From contig NZ_JACHZQ010000001.1 in assembly GCF_014193655.1 (NCBI RefSeq), forward strand, positions 434,001 to 498,000: a DNA stretch of 64,000 nt, read 5' to 3'. Positions 27,259 to 36,264 of this stretch are shown piece by piece. A program made the translations under genes and the position numbers. Position 1 is the stretch's first letter, and each line of letters opens with the position of its first letter. The stretch comes from Rhizobium sp. BK313 (GTDB lineage: Bacteria; Pseudomonadota; Alphaproteobacteria; Rhizobiales; Rhizobiaceae). Below the pieces are notes generated by a model, which saw only the letters and a program-made list of their open reading frames with translations, did no database searches and was not told the DNA's origin.

Positions 27259-27277
27259 GCGCTTTAAGCGCGTTTTT
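27259..27277 (+). terminator. terminator or attenuator hairpin after the 17-codon ORF
   Basis: GCGC (27259-27262) pairs with GCGC (27268-27271) around TTTAA, followed by G and five T at 27273-27277. The stem is short, but the T-run is clear. The sequence upstream (CCGGG) could lengthen the structure slightly. Confidence 0.5.
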
Positions 27278-27409
27278 GCGAGTTCCCCCTTTTCGATTCA
27301 TTACGCGGCCGATATGGCCTCGTTCTTTCATCGCCCGGCCACCATATCAGTCTGCGATCCCTTTAGACGCAGAAGCGGTGGCGGAAGGGTCGAGTCTTTG
27401 GAGCATTTC

Positions 27410-29263
27410 ATGTTTGGCTGGTTCGAACAGCGACTAAACCCCTTTCCGAGCGAAGTGCCGGACGTTCCGCCGCGGGGTCTCTTTGCCTTCTGCTGGCACT
27501 ACACCAAGCCGGCCGCGCCCTGGCTGATCGCCATGGCCATTCTCACCATGTTGATCGCCATCGGCGAGGTGGCTCTGTTCCAGTTCCTTGGCGATATCGT
27601 CGATTGGCTGTCGCATGCGGACAAGGCGACATTCCTGCAGACGGAGTGGCAGAAGCTCTTCTGGATGGGCGCGATGGTGCTGGTCGGCCTGCCGCTGGCG
27701 GCCGTGCTCGATTCCATCATCATGCACCAGGTGCTGCTCGGCAACTATCCGATGATCGCCCGGTGGCAGATGCACCGCTTCCTGCTGCGCCATAGCATGA
27801 CCTTCTTCGCCAACGAGTTTGCTGGCCGTGTCGCCACAAAGGTGATGCAGACCTCGCTTGCCGTGCGCGAAACCGTGATGAAAATCCTCGACGTCTTCGT
27901 CTATGTCGTCACTTATTTCCTGTCGATGATCCTGGTGATCGTCGCGGCGGATTGGCGGCTGGCGTTGCCGATCGTGGTGTGGCTCGCGGTCTATATCGGC
28001 ATCGTCAGCTATTTCGTCCCGCGGCTGCGCAAGATCGCAGCCGCCCAGGCCGATGCACGCTCGACGATGACGGGGCGGGTGGTCGACAGCTATACGAATA
28101 TCGCGACGGTGAAGCTGTTTTCGCATGCGGGCCGCGAGGAAGGCTATGCCAGGGCCGGCATGGATGAATTCCTGCAGACGGTCTACGGGCAGATGCGCAA
28201 GGTGACGCTGTTCTACATCGCAGTCTACGTCAACAACTGCGTGGCGTTGTTCGTCATCTCGGCGTTGTCGATCTGGTTCTGGCTGAGCGGCTCGATTTCG
28301 ATCGGCGCCATCGCCATCGCCATCGGCCTCGCCATGCGTGTCAACGGTATGTCGCAATGGATCATGTGGGAAGTCTCGGCGCTGTTCGAGAACATCGGCA
28401 CGATCTACGACGGCATCGAGATGCTGACGAAGCCGCATGATATCGTCGACGTACCGGCGGCACCCGCGATCACCGCCAAACAGGGGGCGATCCACTTCGA
28501 TCATATCCGCTTCCACTATGGCAAGACCAAAGGTGTCATCGACAACCTGACCTTCGATATCCAGGCCGGCGAGAAGGTCGGTCTGGTCGGCCGCTCCGGC
28601 GCCGGCAAGACGACGCTGATGAATCTGCTGCTTCGTTTCTACGATCTCGAAAGCGGGCGCATCACCATCGATGGCCAGGATATCGCCAAGGTGACGCAGG
28701 ACAGCCTGCGCTCGCTGATCGGCGTGGTGACGCAGGATACGTCGTTGTTGCACCGATCGATCCGCGACAACATCGCCTATGGTCATCCGGAAGCGATCGA
28801 TGCGGAGGTGATCCAGGCGGCCAAGCGCGCCAATGCCTGGGAGTTCATCGAAGGGCTGGCCGACATGCAGGGTCGCAAGGGGCTCGACGCTCAGGTCGGC
28901 GAGCGCGGCGTCAAGCTCTCCGGCGGCCAGCGGCAGCGCATTGCCATCGCCCGCGTCTTCCTGAAAGACGCGCCGATCCTGGTGCTCGACGAGGCAACCT
29001 CGGCGCTCGATTCCGAAGTGGAAGCGGCGATCCAGGAAAACCTCTTCGCACTGATGCAGGGCAAGACGGTAATCGCCATCGCCCACCGGCTGTCGACGCT
29101 GACCGAGATGGACCGCCTCATCGTCCTCGACAAGGGCCGCATCGTCGAGACGGGTACCCATCACGATCTGGTCCAGCACGGCGGTATTTATGCCGACCTC
29201 TGGAACCGGCAGTCCGGCGGATTCCTGGCGGATCACGAAGAGGCCGAGGCGGCAGCAGAATGA
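27410..29263 (+). CDS. ABC half-exporter, permease fused to ATPase (first of tandem pair)
   Basis: A 617-residue ABC half-exporter from ATG 27410 (GGAG seven bases upstream; an open frame begins earlier at 27314). Six helices occupy residues about 40-310. The ATPase domain has Walker A GRSGAGKTT near 401, LSGGQ near 510, Walker B ILVLDEATSALDSE and H-loop AHRLST. All ATPase residues are intact. It is a close paralogue of the gene directly downstream, and of the exporter at 41-1888. The substrate is unknown. A strong terminator follows at 29268, so the pair need not be one operon, though the two could form a heterodimer. Confidence 0.9.
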   Translation: MFGWFEQRLNPFPSEVPDVPPRGLFAFCWHYTKPAAPWLIAMAILTMLIAIGEVALFQFLGDIVDWLSHADKATFLQTEWQKLFWMGAMVLVGLPLAAVLDSIIMHQVLLGNYPMIARWQMHRFLLRHSMTFFANEFAGRVATKVMQTSLAVRETVMKILDVFVYVVTYFLSMILVIVAADWRLALPIVVWLAVYIGIVSYFVPRLRKIAAAQADARSTMTGRVVDSYTNIATVKLFSHAGREEGYARAGMDEFLQTVYGQMRKVTLFYIAVYVNNCVALFVISALSIWFWLSGSISIGAIAIAIGLAMRVNGMSQWIMWEVSALFENIGTIYDGIEMLTKPHDIVDVPAAPAITAKQGAIHFDHIRFHYGKTKGVIDNLTFDIQAGEKVGLVGRSGAGKTTLMNLLLRFYDLESGRITIDGQDIAKVTQDSLRSLIGVVTQDTSLLHRSIRDNIAYGHPEAIDAEVIQAAKRANAWEFIEGLADMQGRKGLDAQVGERGVKLSGGQRQRIAIARVFLKDAPILVLDEATSALDSEVEAAIQENLFALMQGKTVIAIAHRLSTLTEMDRLIVLDKGRIVETGTHHDLVQHGGIYADLWNRQSGGFLADHEEAEAAAE

Positions 29264-29267
29264 GAAG

Positions 29268-29295
29268 GGGCGAGCTTCGGGCTCGCCCTTTTTTT
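29268..29295 (+). terminator. strong Rho-independent terminator between the two ABC exporters
   Basis: An 8-bp perfect stem, GGGCGAGC (29268-29275) with GCTCGCCC (29281-29288), has a TTCGG loop and seven T directly after. It lies just past the stop codon of the first exporter and implies that the second has its own promoter in the remaining 140 bases. Confidence 0.92.
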
Positions 29296-29437
29296 GTTTC
29301 GGCTGGCGCTGCTCAATGATCCAACTCATTCGATGTCCGTTTGACGGTTTGCGGCCATCTCAAACATGACAAAAATATAACCTTTCCACTTACCCACCTT
29401 CCTTTGCACCCCAGGCAAAACCTCCTATATCGCTGGG

Positions 29438-31300
29438 ATGCTGATCCGTTCCGTCTATCGCTTGTTCGAAACCTGGATTGATCCATATTACCGCACTGGC
29501 GATCTTCGGCCGCCGCGGTCGCTTTGGGCTTTCATCTGGTACTATGTCGGTCAAGCAAAAGGGCCGTTTCTGGCAATGGCGGCACTTGGCGGTGCCGTGG
29601 CGGTGCTGGAGGCGGCGCTGTTCTGGTTCGTCGGGCATCTCGTCGACATTTTGGACAAGGTACAGCCGGGAGCGGGCTGGGCAGGATTGCTTTCCGGCCA
29701 TGGCGAAGCGCTGCTGGGCATGGTCTTCGTCGTGCTTATCGTCCGTTTCATGGTGGTCAGCCTTGGGGCGCTGGTTGAAGAACAGGTGGTTGTCCCCGGC
29801 TTTCTCAATCTCGTGCGCTGGCAGGCCTACATGCATGTCGCACGCCAGTCGGTAAGCTTCTTCCAGAATGACTTTTCCGGCCGCATCGTTACCAAGGTCT
29901 GGTCGGCGGGGCAGTCGACGGGCGATCTTGTCGTGTCGCTGCTGCAGGTGGTCTGGTTCATCATCATCTACGCGGCCTCGACCATAGCGCTGGTCGGCGG
30001 GCTCGATTGGCGCCTCGCGCTGGTGATCGCAGTCTGGATCGGTGTCTTCTCACTGCTCGCCCGCTATTTCGTGCCACGCATTCGCCGCCATGCGCGTAAC
30101 GCCGCCGAGGCGTCATCGATGTTGAACGGCCGCATGGTCGATGCCTATGCCAATATCCAGACCCTGAAGCTTTTCGGCCGAGAAGAGCAGAACGACGACT
30201 ACATCCGTAAAGGCTTCGATCGCTTTCAGGCGGCCGTCATGCCGTTCACGCGGCTTCTGACCGGCGTTCGTTCGTCGCTGGCGCTGCTGTCCGGCGTGAT
30301 GATCACGACGATCGCGGCCCTCGCTATCCATCTTTGGCTCGCAGGCGAGATTTCAACCGGCGGGGTTGCCTTCACGCTCAGCATGGTATTGCGGCTCAAC
30401 ATGTTGTTCGGTCGCATGATGGCGCAATTCAATGCAATCATGCGCAATCTCGGCACGATCCAGAATTCCGCCGAGATGATCTCCGAGCCGATCGGCCTAG
30501 TCGATCAACCAGGTGCCAGGGATCTGCAGATCGTCCGTCCAGAAATCCGCTTCGAACACGTAACCTTTCACTATGGGCGCGGCAGCGGTGTCATAGACGA
30601 TTTTTCGCTGACTGTTCGTGCCGGCGAGAAGGTCGGCATCGTCGGTCGCTCCGGTGCCGGCAAGACGACGCTGGTCAATCTGCTGCTGCGTTTCTACGAT
30701 CTCGAAGGCGGGCGCATCCTGATCGATGGACAGGATATAGCCGCCGTCCGGCAGGAGTCGCTGCGCGGCGAGATCGGCATGGTGACGCAGGACACAGCGC
30801 TGCTCAATCGTTCCATCCGCGACAATATTCTTTTTGGTCGCCCGAAAGCGAGCGAGGAGCAGATGGCACAGGCGACGCGGCGGGCGGAGGCGGATAAATT
30901 CATCGGGACGCTGGAGGACCAGAAGGGCCGCAAGGGCTATGCCGCCCATGTCGGCGAGCGCGGCGTCAAACTGTCCGGCGGCCAGCGCCAGCGCATCGCG
31001 ATTGCCCGCGTCATGCTGAAGGACGCGCCGATCCTGGTGTTGGACGAGGCGACCTCTGCTCTGGATTCCGAGGTTGAGGCGGCACTGCAATCCAATCTGG
31101 AAACGTTGATGGAAGGCAAGACGGTGCTTGCGATTGCACATCGCCTCTCGACCATCGCCAAGCTCGATCGCCTGATCGTCATCGACAAGGGTAGGATCAT
31201 CGAACACGGCACCCACGAGGAATTGATTGCACGCGGTGGGCTCTATTCCGAACTCTGGGCGCGTCAGTCCGGCGGTTTTATCGCGGCAGACGCGGAGTAG
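29438..31300 (+). CDS. ABC half-exporter, permease fused to ATPase (second of tandem pair)
   Basis: A 620-residue half-exporter with the same plan as its neighbour: a short basic N-terminus (MLIRSVYRLFETWIDPY), six helices, then Walker A GRSGAGKTT near 404, LSGGQ near 513, Walker B ILVLDEATSALDSE and H-loop AHRLST. The start ATG has only a weak GCTGGG before it. Both consensus ATP sites are intact, so it can act as a homodimer. It is separated from the first exporter by a terminator, so regulation may differ. The substrate cannot be inferred. Confidence 0.9.
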   Translation: MLIRSVYRLFETWIDPYYRTGDLRPPRSLWAFIWYYVGQAKGPFLAMAALGGAVAVLEAALFWFVGHLVDILDKVQPGAGWAGLLSGHGEALLGMVFVVLIVRFMVVSLGALVEEQVVVPGFLNLVRWQAYMHVARQSVSFFQNDFSGRIVTKVWSAGQSTGDLVVSLLQVVWFIIIYAASTIALVGGLDWRLALVIAVWIGVFSLLARYFVPRIRRHARNAAEASSMLNGRMVDAYANIQTLKLFGREEQNDDYIRKGFDRFQAAVMPFTRLLTGVRSSLALLSGVMITTIAALAIHLWLAGEISTGGVAFTLSMVLRLNMLFGRMMAQFNAIMRNLGTIQNSAEMISEPIGLVDQPGARDLQIVRPEIRFEHVTFHYGRGSGVIDDFSLTVRAGEKVGIVGRSGAGKTTLVNLLLRFYDLEGGRILIDGQDIAAVRQESLRGEIGMVTQDTALLNRSIRDNILFGRPKASEEQMAQATRRAEADKFIGTLEDQKGRKGYAAHVGERGVKLSGGQRQRIAIARVMLKDAPILVLDEATSALDSEVEAALQSNLETLMEGKTVLAIAHRLSTIAKLDRLIVIDKGRIIEHGTHEELIARGGLYSELWARQSGGFIAADAE

Positions 31301-31353
31301 GGTAATTCCCGATTGCCGGAACAGATCGCATAATTCTTCGCGGATTCAATACG

Positions 31354-32301
31354 CTATCTTGGGATGCTGAATTCCGTCACCAGCCCGTAATGGTTCGATC
31401 CCATTGCATCCGGTATCTGCTGGACCGAGTTCAGCTGGAGCGGCGCACGCGCGAAGACATGGTCGATGGCGATGCCGTAGGCGCCGCCGGAGATCGGCCA
31501 CGTGGCGGGCTCGGGAAAACTATGGCGCAGGTCGGTCTCTTTCAGAAAATAGCGCATGTCGGGCGCGATGACGGATGCGTTGAAATCGCCGGCAAGGATT
31601 AGCGGGCCGCGTACGTCCTTGAGAAGCTGCGCCATGATATCAAGCTCGACCATGTGAAACTCATCGAAATAGGGCTTGCTGAGATGGGCCGACGCAAAAT
31701 TCACCGGCTGGCCGTCCATGTCGATGGTTGCGAGGATAAAACGATTGTCCCAGAGGCTGCCGAGGCTGCGCATCGACTGCATTCGAAACGGTCGCTTTGA
31801 CAATATAAGGGAATCGCAATCGTTCGTCATGACGCCGCAGCCAATGCGATACGGATAGATGTCGATTATGCGTTGAAGCTGCGAGCCGATCGGACTCGCC
31901 TCGAAAATCTCCACCACATCGGCTTTCGAGCCGACTATGAGGTCGGCGATGCGGGCGCCGTTTTCGAGATTGCTGTCCTCGATGTTGAAGGAAAGCAGCT
32001 TGAAGGTCTTGACTGCCTCCGCCGCGGCGGGAGGGTTCGCGGCAGGGGAGGCGGCATATTCGCGTAGCATCACGACCGAATGAACCGCAAGCCCGGCGCC
32101 GAAGGCGAGCAGGAAAACCGCATACCAATGCCGCTTGAAAACAAGGGCGAGCAGGGCGAGCGCGATGGCGAAAAGGCTGATGTGTGTCTGCAGGCTTTCG
32201 AAGAAGGCGAGCAGCCAGAGATCGGTTGCATAACGCGCCGCAAGTACGGCCAGCGCCAGCGAGGCAAGGACGCATAGAACGCAGTAGATCGTGTGTCTCA
32301 T
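31354..32301 (-). CDS. endonuclease/exonuclease/phosphatase-family membrane protein
   Basis: About 315 residues from ATG 32301, which has TGAGGA seven bases upstream. The first ~90 residues hold three membrane helices (CVLASLALAVLAARY, ISLFAIALALLALVF, AVFLLAFGAGLAVH). The rest is an EEP-fold domain: LLSFNIEDSN near 110, then AGDFNAS and IDHVFAR near the end, including the catalytic Asp and His (DFN, SNHYG). The usual Glu of the N-I-x-E segment is at NIED or VVEIFEA. Such proteins hydrolyse phosphodiesters outside or at the membrane. The substrate is unknown. Confidence 0.83.
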   Translation of the reverse strand: MRHTIYCVLCVLASLALAVLAARYATDLWLLAFFESLQTHISLFAIALALLALVFKRHWYAVFLLAFGAGLAVHSVVMLREYAASPAANPPAAAEAVKTFKLLSFNIEDSNLENGARIADLIVGSKADVVEIFEASPIGSQLQRIIDIYPYRIGCGVMTNDCDSLILSKRPFRMQSMRSLGSLWDNRFILATIDMDGQPVNFASAHLSKPYFDEFHMVELDIMAQLLKDVRGPLILAGDFNASVIAPDMRYFLKETDLRHSFPEPATWPISGGAYGIAIDHVFARAPLQLNSVQQIPDAMGSNHYGLVTEFSIPR

Positions 32302-32772
32302 AATTGTGTCCTCAGCCATATTTCTAGTGGCTCTGGGAGCGGTGACGGCGCCATAAAGGCGCATAAGTCGCTCGTTAAATCCATTCAGATTTAAGGAGTA
32401 GGAAGTAAAGCTTAGTATAGATCAGCGGTGAGGATGTGGCCGATTATGTTGCAATGCAGCATTGAAATCGCTGTTTATTTTGCTCCGCGATACAAAAATC
32501 TATTGTGCGAATCTCGCGATATTTCATGTGTTTACGCCGGTTTGACTGACGGCTTGGATTTTAAGCTCGGCACTCGCGGGCAAATAGCGCAGTTTTCCCG
32601 CGACATTGTGCCCCCACCCCTTGCCAAGACTGGACATAATTTGCGATCAAGCTTAGAACGCGGCGGGTTACGGAGGAATCTATGGCGGAATTATGGTCCC
32701 GTTGATTCGTCGTGCGTGAGGGGGATACCGTAGCGTCTAGCTGCGGGTTTTGCGGAAGAGGATGGTCCAGCC
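32302..32772. other. 471-bp region upstream of petABC
   Basis: The gap holds the divergent promoters of the EEP-protein gene and the bc1 operon. A seven-residue mini-ORF (32682-32705) with a perfect GGAGG stands 68 bases before the petA start. I looked for FNR/FixK boxes (TTGAT-N4-ATCAA) and found none. I see no terminator or repeat. Confidence 0.5.
32682..32705 (+). CDS. possible seven-residue upstream ORF (MAELWSR)
   Basis: ATG 32682 has GGAGG followed by AATCT, an ideal ribosome binding site, yet the frame closes after seven codons. petA starts 68 bases after its stop, on the same strand, and uses a TTG codon. It could be an upstream ORF that tunes petA translation, or chance. Confidence 0.22.
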   Translation: MAELWSR

Positions 32773-33351
32773 TTGAGCGAGCATATTACAAGCAGTGATT
32801 CCACGGGCGAGCCAACTCGCCGAGATTTCCTTTATTTGACGACGGGAATGGCTGGCGCAGTGGGCGCGGTTGCCGTCGCCTGGCCGTTTATCGATCAAAT
32901 GCGGCCGGATGCATCGACACTTGCTCTTGCTTCCATCGAAGTCGATGTGTCGAGCCTGGAGCCTGGCATGTCTCTGACGGTGAAATGGCGCGGTAAGCCG
33001 GTTTTCATCCGTAACCGCACGCAAAAGGAAATCGACGATGCGAAGGGCGCGCAGATCTCGGACCTGAAGGATCCAGTCGCCCGCAATGCCAATCTTCCGG
33101 CTGATGCCCAGGCAACCGATCTTGCCCGTTCGGCAGGCGATGGGAAGGAAAACTGGCTCGTTATGGTCGGCGTCTGCACCCACCTCGGTTGCATACCGCT
33201 CGGCCAGGCTGGGGAGTATGGCGGGTGGTTCTGTCCCTGCCACGGTTCGGTCTATGATACCGCCGGTCGCATTCGCCATGGGCCTGCGCCGCAAAACCTC
33301 TTCATACCGCAATATGCGTTCACGTCGGAAAAGAAGATCAAGGTCGGTTGA
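32773..33351 (+). CDS. petA: ubiquinol-cytochrome c reductase Rieske iron-sulfur subunit
   Basis: A 192-residue Rieske protein. A Tat-type N-terminus (TRRDFLYL near 15) precedes one membrane helix. The 2Fe-2S ligands lie in CTHLGCIP near residue 134 and CPCHGS near 155. It transfers electrons from quinol to cytochrome c1 in complex III, with the cluster domain in the periplasm. No ATG fits: the only start consistent with the family N-terminus (MSEH...) is TTG at 32773, with AGAGGA ten bases upstream. It is followed by petB after 14 bases, and then petC. Confidence 0.94.
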   Translation: MSEHITSSDSTGEPTRRDFLYLTTGMAGAVGAVAVAWPFIDQMRPDASTLALASIEVDVSSLEPGMSLTVKWRGKPVFIRNRTQKEIDDAKGAQISDLKDPVARNANLPADAQATDLARSAGDGKENWLVMVGVCTHLGCIPLGQAGEYGGWFCPCHGSVYDTAGRIRHGPAPQNLFIPQYAFTSEKKIKVG

Positions 33352-33365
33352 GGGGGAGCTGAATC

Positions 33366-34640
33366 ATGAGTGGTCATTCGTCTTACGAGCCATCCACGGG
33401 GCTCGAAAAATGGGTCGACGCGCGGCTGCCGCTGCCGCGTATGGTCTATGACAGTTTCATCGCCTATCCGGTCCCGCGCAATCTGAACTATGCCTACACG
33501 TTCGGCGCCATGCTGGCCGTGATGCTCGTTTTGCAAATCCTGACCGGCGTCGTTCTCGCAATGCATTATGCAGCAGATACGACGATCGCCTTCAACTCCG
33601 TCGAAAAGATCGTCCGTGACGTCAACCACGGTTGGCTGCTGCGCTACATGCATGCCAACGGCGCGTCCTTCTTCTTCGTGGCGGTCTATCTCCATATTGC
33701 CCGTGGGCTGTATTACGGCTCCTACAAGGCGCCGCGCGAAATCCTCTGGATTCTCGGCGTGATCATCTACCTGCTGATGATGGCGACGGCTTTTATGGGT
33801 TACGTTCTGCCCTGGGGTCAGATGTCCTTCTGGGGTGCGACCGTCATTACCGGCTTCTTCTCGGCCTTCCCATGGGTTGGTGACTGGATCCAGACCTTCC
33901 TCCTCGGGGGCTTTGCGGTCGACGATCCGACGCTCAACCGCTTCTTCTCTTTGCATTACCTGCTGCCGTTCATGATTGCGGGCGTCGTTATCCTGCACAT
34001 CTGGGCACTGCATGTGACCGGCCAGACGAACCCGACCGGCGTTGAAGTCAAGTCGAAGACCGATACCGTGGCCTTCACACCCTATGCAACGTTGAAGGAT
34101 GCGCTCGGCGTTTCCATCTTCTTGCTGGTGTTTGCCTATTTCGTCTTCTACCTGCCGAACTTCCTCGGCCATGCAGACAACTACATTCCGGCCAATCCGC
34201 TGAAGACGCCGGCGCACATCGTTCCGGAATGGTACTTCCTGCCGTTCTACGCGATGCTGCGCTCGATCACCTTCAACATCGGCCCGATCGACTCCAAGCT
34301 CGGCGGCGTTCTGACGATGTTCGGCGCGATCATCGTGCTGTTCTTCCTGCCCTGGCTCGATACCTCCAAGATCCGTTCGGCGGTCTATCGTCCGTGGTAC
34401 AAGCTGTTCTTCTGGCTGTTCGTCGCCGATGCCATTCTGCTCGGCTGGCTCGGCTCGCAGCCGGCCGAAGGCAACTTCGTCGTGATCTCGCAGTTTGCGA
34501 CGCTGTTCTACTTCCTGTTCTTCCTCGTCGCCATGCCGGTTCTCGGCCTGGTCGAAACACCAAGACGCATCCCGAATTCGATTACGGAGGCGGTCCTTGA
34601 AAAGCAGAATGGCAAAACAGCCGCTCCGGTTGAAGCGTAA
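33366..34640 (+). CDS. petB: ubiquinol-cytochrome c reductase cytochrome b subunit
   Basis: A 424-residue cytochrome b with eight membrane helices. The b-haem His pairs lie in helices II and IV, and the Qo-site motif [13 protein letters not shown] is at about residue 289. A ribosome binding site (GGGGGAGC) precedes the ATG. It is the central subunit of complex III and oxidises quinol at the inner membrane. It is 14 bases after petA and 22 before petC, an operon. Confidence 0.96.
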   Translation: MSGHSSYEPSTGLEKWVDARLPLPRMVYDSFIAYPVPRNLNYAYTFGAMLAVMLVLQILTGVVLAMHYAADTTIAFNSVEKIVRDVNHGWLLRYMHANGASFFFVAVYLHIARGLYYGSYKAPREILWILGVIIYLLMMATAFMGYVLPWGQMSFWGATVITGFFSAFPWVGDWIQTFLLGGFAVDDPTLNRFFSLHYLLPFMIAGVVILHIWALHVTGQTNPTGVEVKSKTDTVAFTPYATLKDALGVSIFLLVFAYFVFYLPNFLGHADNYIPANPLKTPAHIVPEWYFLPFYAMLRSITFNIGPIDSKLGGVLTMFGAIIVLFFLPWLDTSKIRSAVYRPWYKLFFWLFVADAILLGWLGSQPAEGNFVVISQFATLFYFLFFLVAMPVLGLVETPRRIPNSITEAVLEKQNGKTAAPVEA

Positions 34641-34662
34641 CCGGCGATAGAGGAAGAGAACA

Positions 34663-35529
34663 ATGAGAAAGCTTGTTGCCGGCCTTTTGTCGATCGCACT
34701 CATCGGGGGCAGCGCCACGGTTGCCGCCGTTGCCGCGGAGACCAAGCCCGCCGCGGAAGCCGCGACGCCGCATTATCCGCTCAAGGAACCGAGGGAGCAG
34801 CACTGGACCTTCTCCGGCCCCTTCGGTTACTACGACAAAGCGCAGCTTCAGCGCGGCCTGAAGGTCTATACGGAAGTCTGTTCCGCCTGCCATTCGATGA
34901 AGCTGGTTCCGTTCCGCACATTGGAAGAACTCGGCTATTCGGAAGCGCAGGTCAAAACCTTCGCGGCGAATTACGAAGTGCAGGACGGTCCGAACCCGCA
35001 GGGCGAAATGTTCACCCGCAAGGCTCTTCCATCCGATCATTTCCCGTCGCCGTTCCCGAACGACGAGGCGGCAGCCGCCTCGAACAACGGGGCGGTACCG
35101 CCGGATATGTCGCTGCTTGCCAAGGCGCGCGAAGTCGAACGCGGCTTCCCGCAGTTCATCTTCGATATCTTCACGCAGTATCAGGAAGGCGGCCCGGATT
35201 ATATCTACTCGTTGCTGACCGGCTACGAAGATGCACCAGCCGGCTTCACGGTGCCGCAGAACTCGCACTACAATCCGTATTTCGACGCGGCCGCGACCTT
35301 CGCCATGCCGAAGCCGCTCTCCGACGGCCAGGTCACCTATGACGACGGCTCGCCGCAGACGGTCGATCAGTATGCGAAGGACGTGGCGTCGTTCCTGATG
35401 TGGGCCTCGGAGCCTCATCTCGAGGACCGCAAGCACCTTGGCTTCATGGTCATCGTGTTTCTGCTGATTTTCTCGGTGTTGATCTATCTCACCAAGCGGT
35501 CTGTCTACGCAAAGGCCGGCGCGCACTAA
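34663..35529 (+). CDS. petC: ubiquinol-cytochrome c reductase cytochrome c1 subunit
   Basis: A 288-residue protein with a signal peptide (GLLSIALIGGSATVAAVAA) and a single c-type haem site, CSACH near residue 74. The distal Met ligand is likely in AATFAMPKPLSDGQ near 213. A C-terminal membrane helix (LGFMVIVFLLIFSVLIYL) anchors it, with haem in the periplasm. It passes electrons from the Rieske centre to cytochrome c. A terminator follows at 35554. Confidence 0.96.
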   Translation: MRKLVAGLLSIALIGGSATVAAVAAETKPAAEAATPHYPLKEPREQHWTFSGPFGYYDKAQLQRGLKVYTEVCSACHSMKLVPFRTLEELGYSEAQVKTFAANYEVQDGPNPQGEMFTRKALPSDHFPSPFPNDEAAAASNNGAVPPDMSLLAKAREVERGFPQFIFDIFTQYQEGGPDYIYSLLTGYEDAPAGFTVPQNSHYNPYFDAAATFAMPKPLSDGQVTYDDGSPQTVDQYAKDVASFLMWASEPHLEDRKHLGFMVIVFLLIFSVLIYLTKRSVYAKAGAH

Positions 35530-35553
35530 GCGGTCTAGCCATGCAATCAGAAA

Positions 35554-35582
35554 AAGGCGGCCCGTTGCGGTCGCCTTTTTTG
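35554..35582 (+). terminator. Rho-independent terminator of petABC
   Basis: AAGGCGGCC (35554-35562) pairs with GGTCGCCTT (35569-35577) with one G-T wobble, followed by a T-run to about 35581. It lies 25 bases after the petC stop codon. Confidence 0.82.
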
Positions 35583-35647
35583 TTGGTATCGGACACGGGT
35601 CTTGATAGGGTGCGCCGGCCCATTATAGCCTGAGAGTACATATTTAC

Positions 35648-36190
35648 ATGGACACTATCGCTTCGGAGCTTGCCGCCAGCATCCGCTCCATTCCGGACTA
35701 TCCCAAGCCCGGCATCATCTTCCGTGACATCACCACGATGCTCGGCAATGCCAAGGCGTTCCGTCGTGCAGTCGACGCACTGGTGCAACCCTATGCCGGC
35801 ACCAAGATCGACAAGGTCGCCGGCATGGAAGCACGCGGCTTTATTCTGGGCGGTGCCGTAGCGCATCAGTTGTCGGCCGGTTTCGTGCCGATCCGCAAGA
35901 AGGGCAAGCTGCCGCACGACATCGTACGCATCGCCTATAGCCTTGAATATGGTGTCGATGAGATGGAGATGCACCGGGACGCCGTAAACCCGGGCGAGAA
36001 GGTGATCCTGGTCGACGACCTCATCGCTACCGGCGGCACCGCTGTGGGCGCCACACAGTTGTTGCGCCAGATCGGTGCCGAGGTCGTTGCCGCCTGCTTT
36101 GTCATCGACCTGCCGGATCTCGGCGGCCGCAAGAAGCTGGAAGCGCTCGATGTGCCCGTTCACACTTTGGTTGAATTCGCCGGGCATTGA
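35648..36190 (+). CDS. apt: adenine phosphoribosyltransferase
   Basis: A 180-residue enzyme that makes AMP from adenine and PRPP. It has the family N-terminus [20 protein letters not shown], the flexible-loop region [21 protein letters not shown], and the PRPP-binding loop [16 protein letters not shown] near residue 120. Length matches the type I family. It acts in purine salvage in the cytoplasm. It is a single gene, with a perfect hairpin after it. Confidence 0.95.
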   Translation: MDTIASELAASIRSIPDYPKPGIIFRDITTMLGNAKAFRRAVDALVQPYAGTKIDKVAGMEARGFILGGAVAHQLSAGFVPIRKKGKLPHDIVRIAYSLEYGVDEMEMHRDAVNPGEKVILVDDLIATGGTAVGATQLLRQIGAEVVAACFVIDLPDLGGRKKLEALDVPVHTLVEFAGH

Positions 36191-36194
36191 AGAA

Positions 36195-36217
36195 ATCTCG
36201 CCCGCAGAGGGCGAGAT
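36195..36217. terminator. hairpin after apt, without a T-run
   Basis: ATCTCGCCC (36195-36203) pairs perfectly with GGGCGAGAT (36209-36217) around GCAGA. No T-run follows, so it may not be a typical terminator. It lies five bases after the apt stop and 47 before the convergent MaoC gene end. Confidence 0.5.
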
Positions 36218-36264
36218 AGGGCCCTACGTTTGCCACACGTTTCGCAACCGTGCTTCGCGAGGTG

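Larger units (their letters stand above)
27017..27409. other. 393-bp intergenic region with a leader ORF or small RNA
   Basis: This gap lies between divergent trmL and the first of two tandem ABC exporters. It contains the 17-codon ORF at 27200-27253, a Shine-Dalgarno that can pair with a CCTCCC segment inside that ORF, and a terminator-like hairpin at 27259-27277. Beyond these, 27278-27409 is AT-poor sequence with no other clear signal. Confidence 0.6.

Noticed and set aside
27434..29329. 631-codon minus-strand ORF opposite an ABC exporter
   Set aside because: It mirrors the exporter codons, is rich in Asp, His and Arg as expected of antisense high-GC frames, and runs across a strong terminator.
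32428..32733. 101-codon ORF upstream of petA
   Set aside because: It lacks a ribosome binding site and its composition is like non-coding DNA in this region, with lower GC than the genes.
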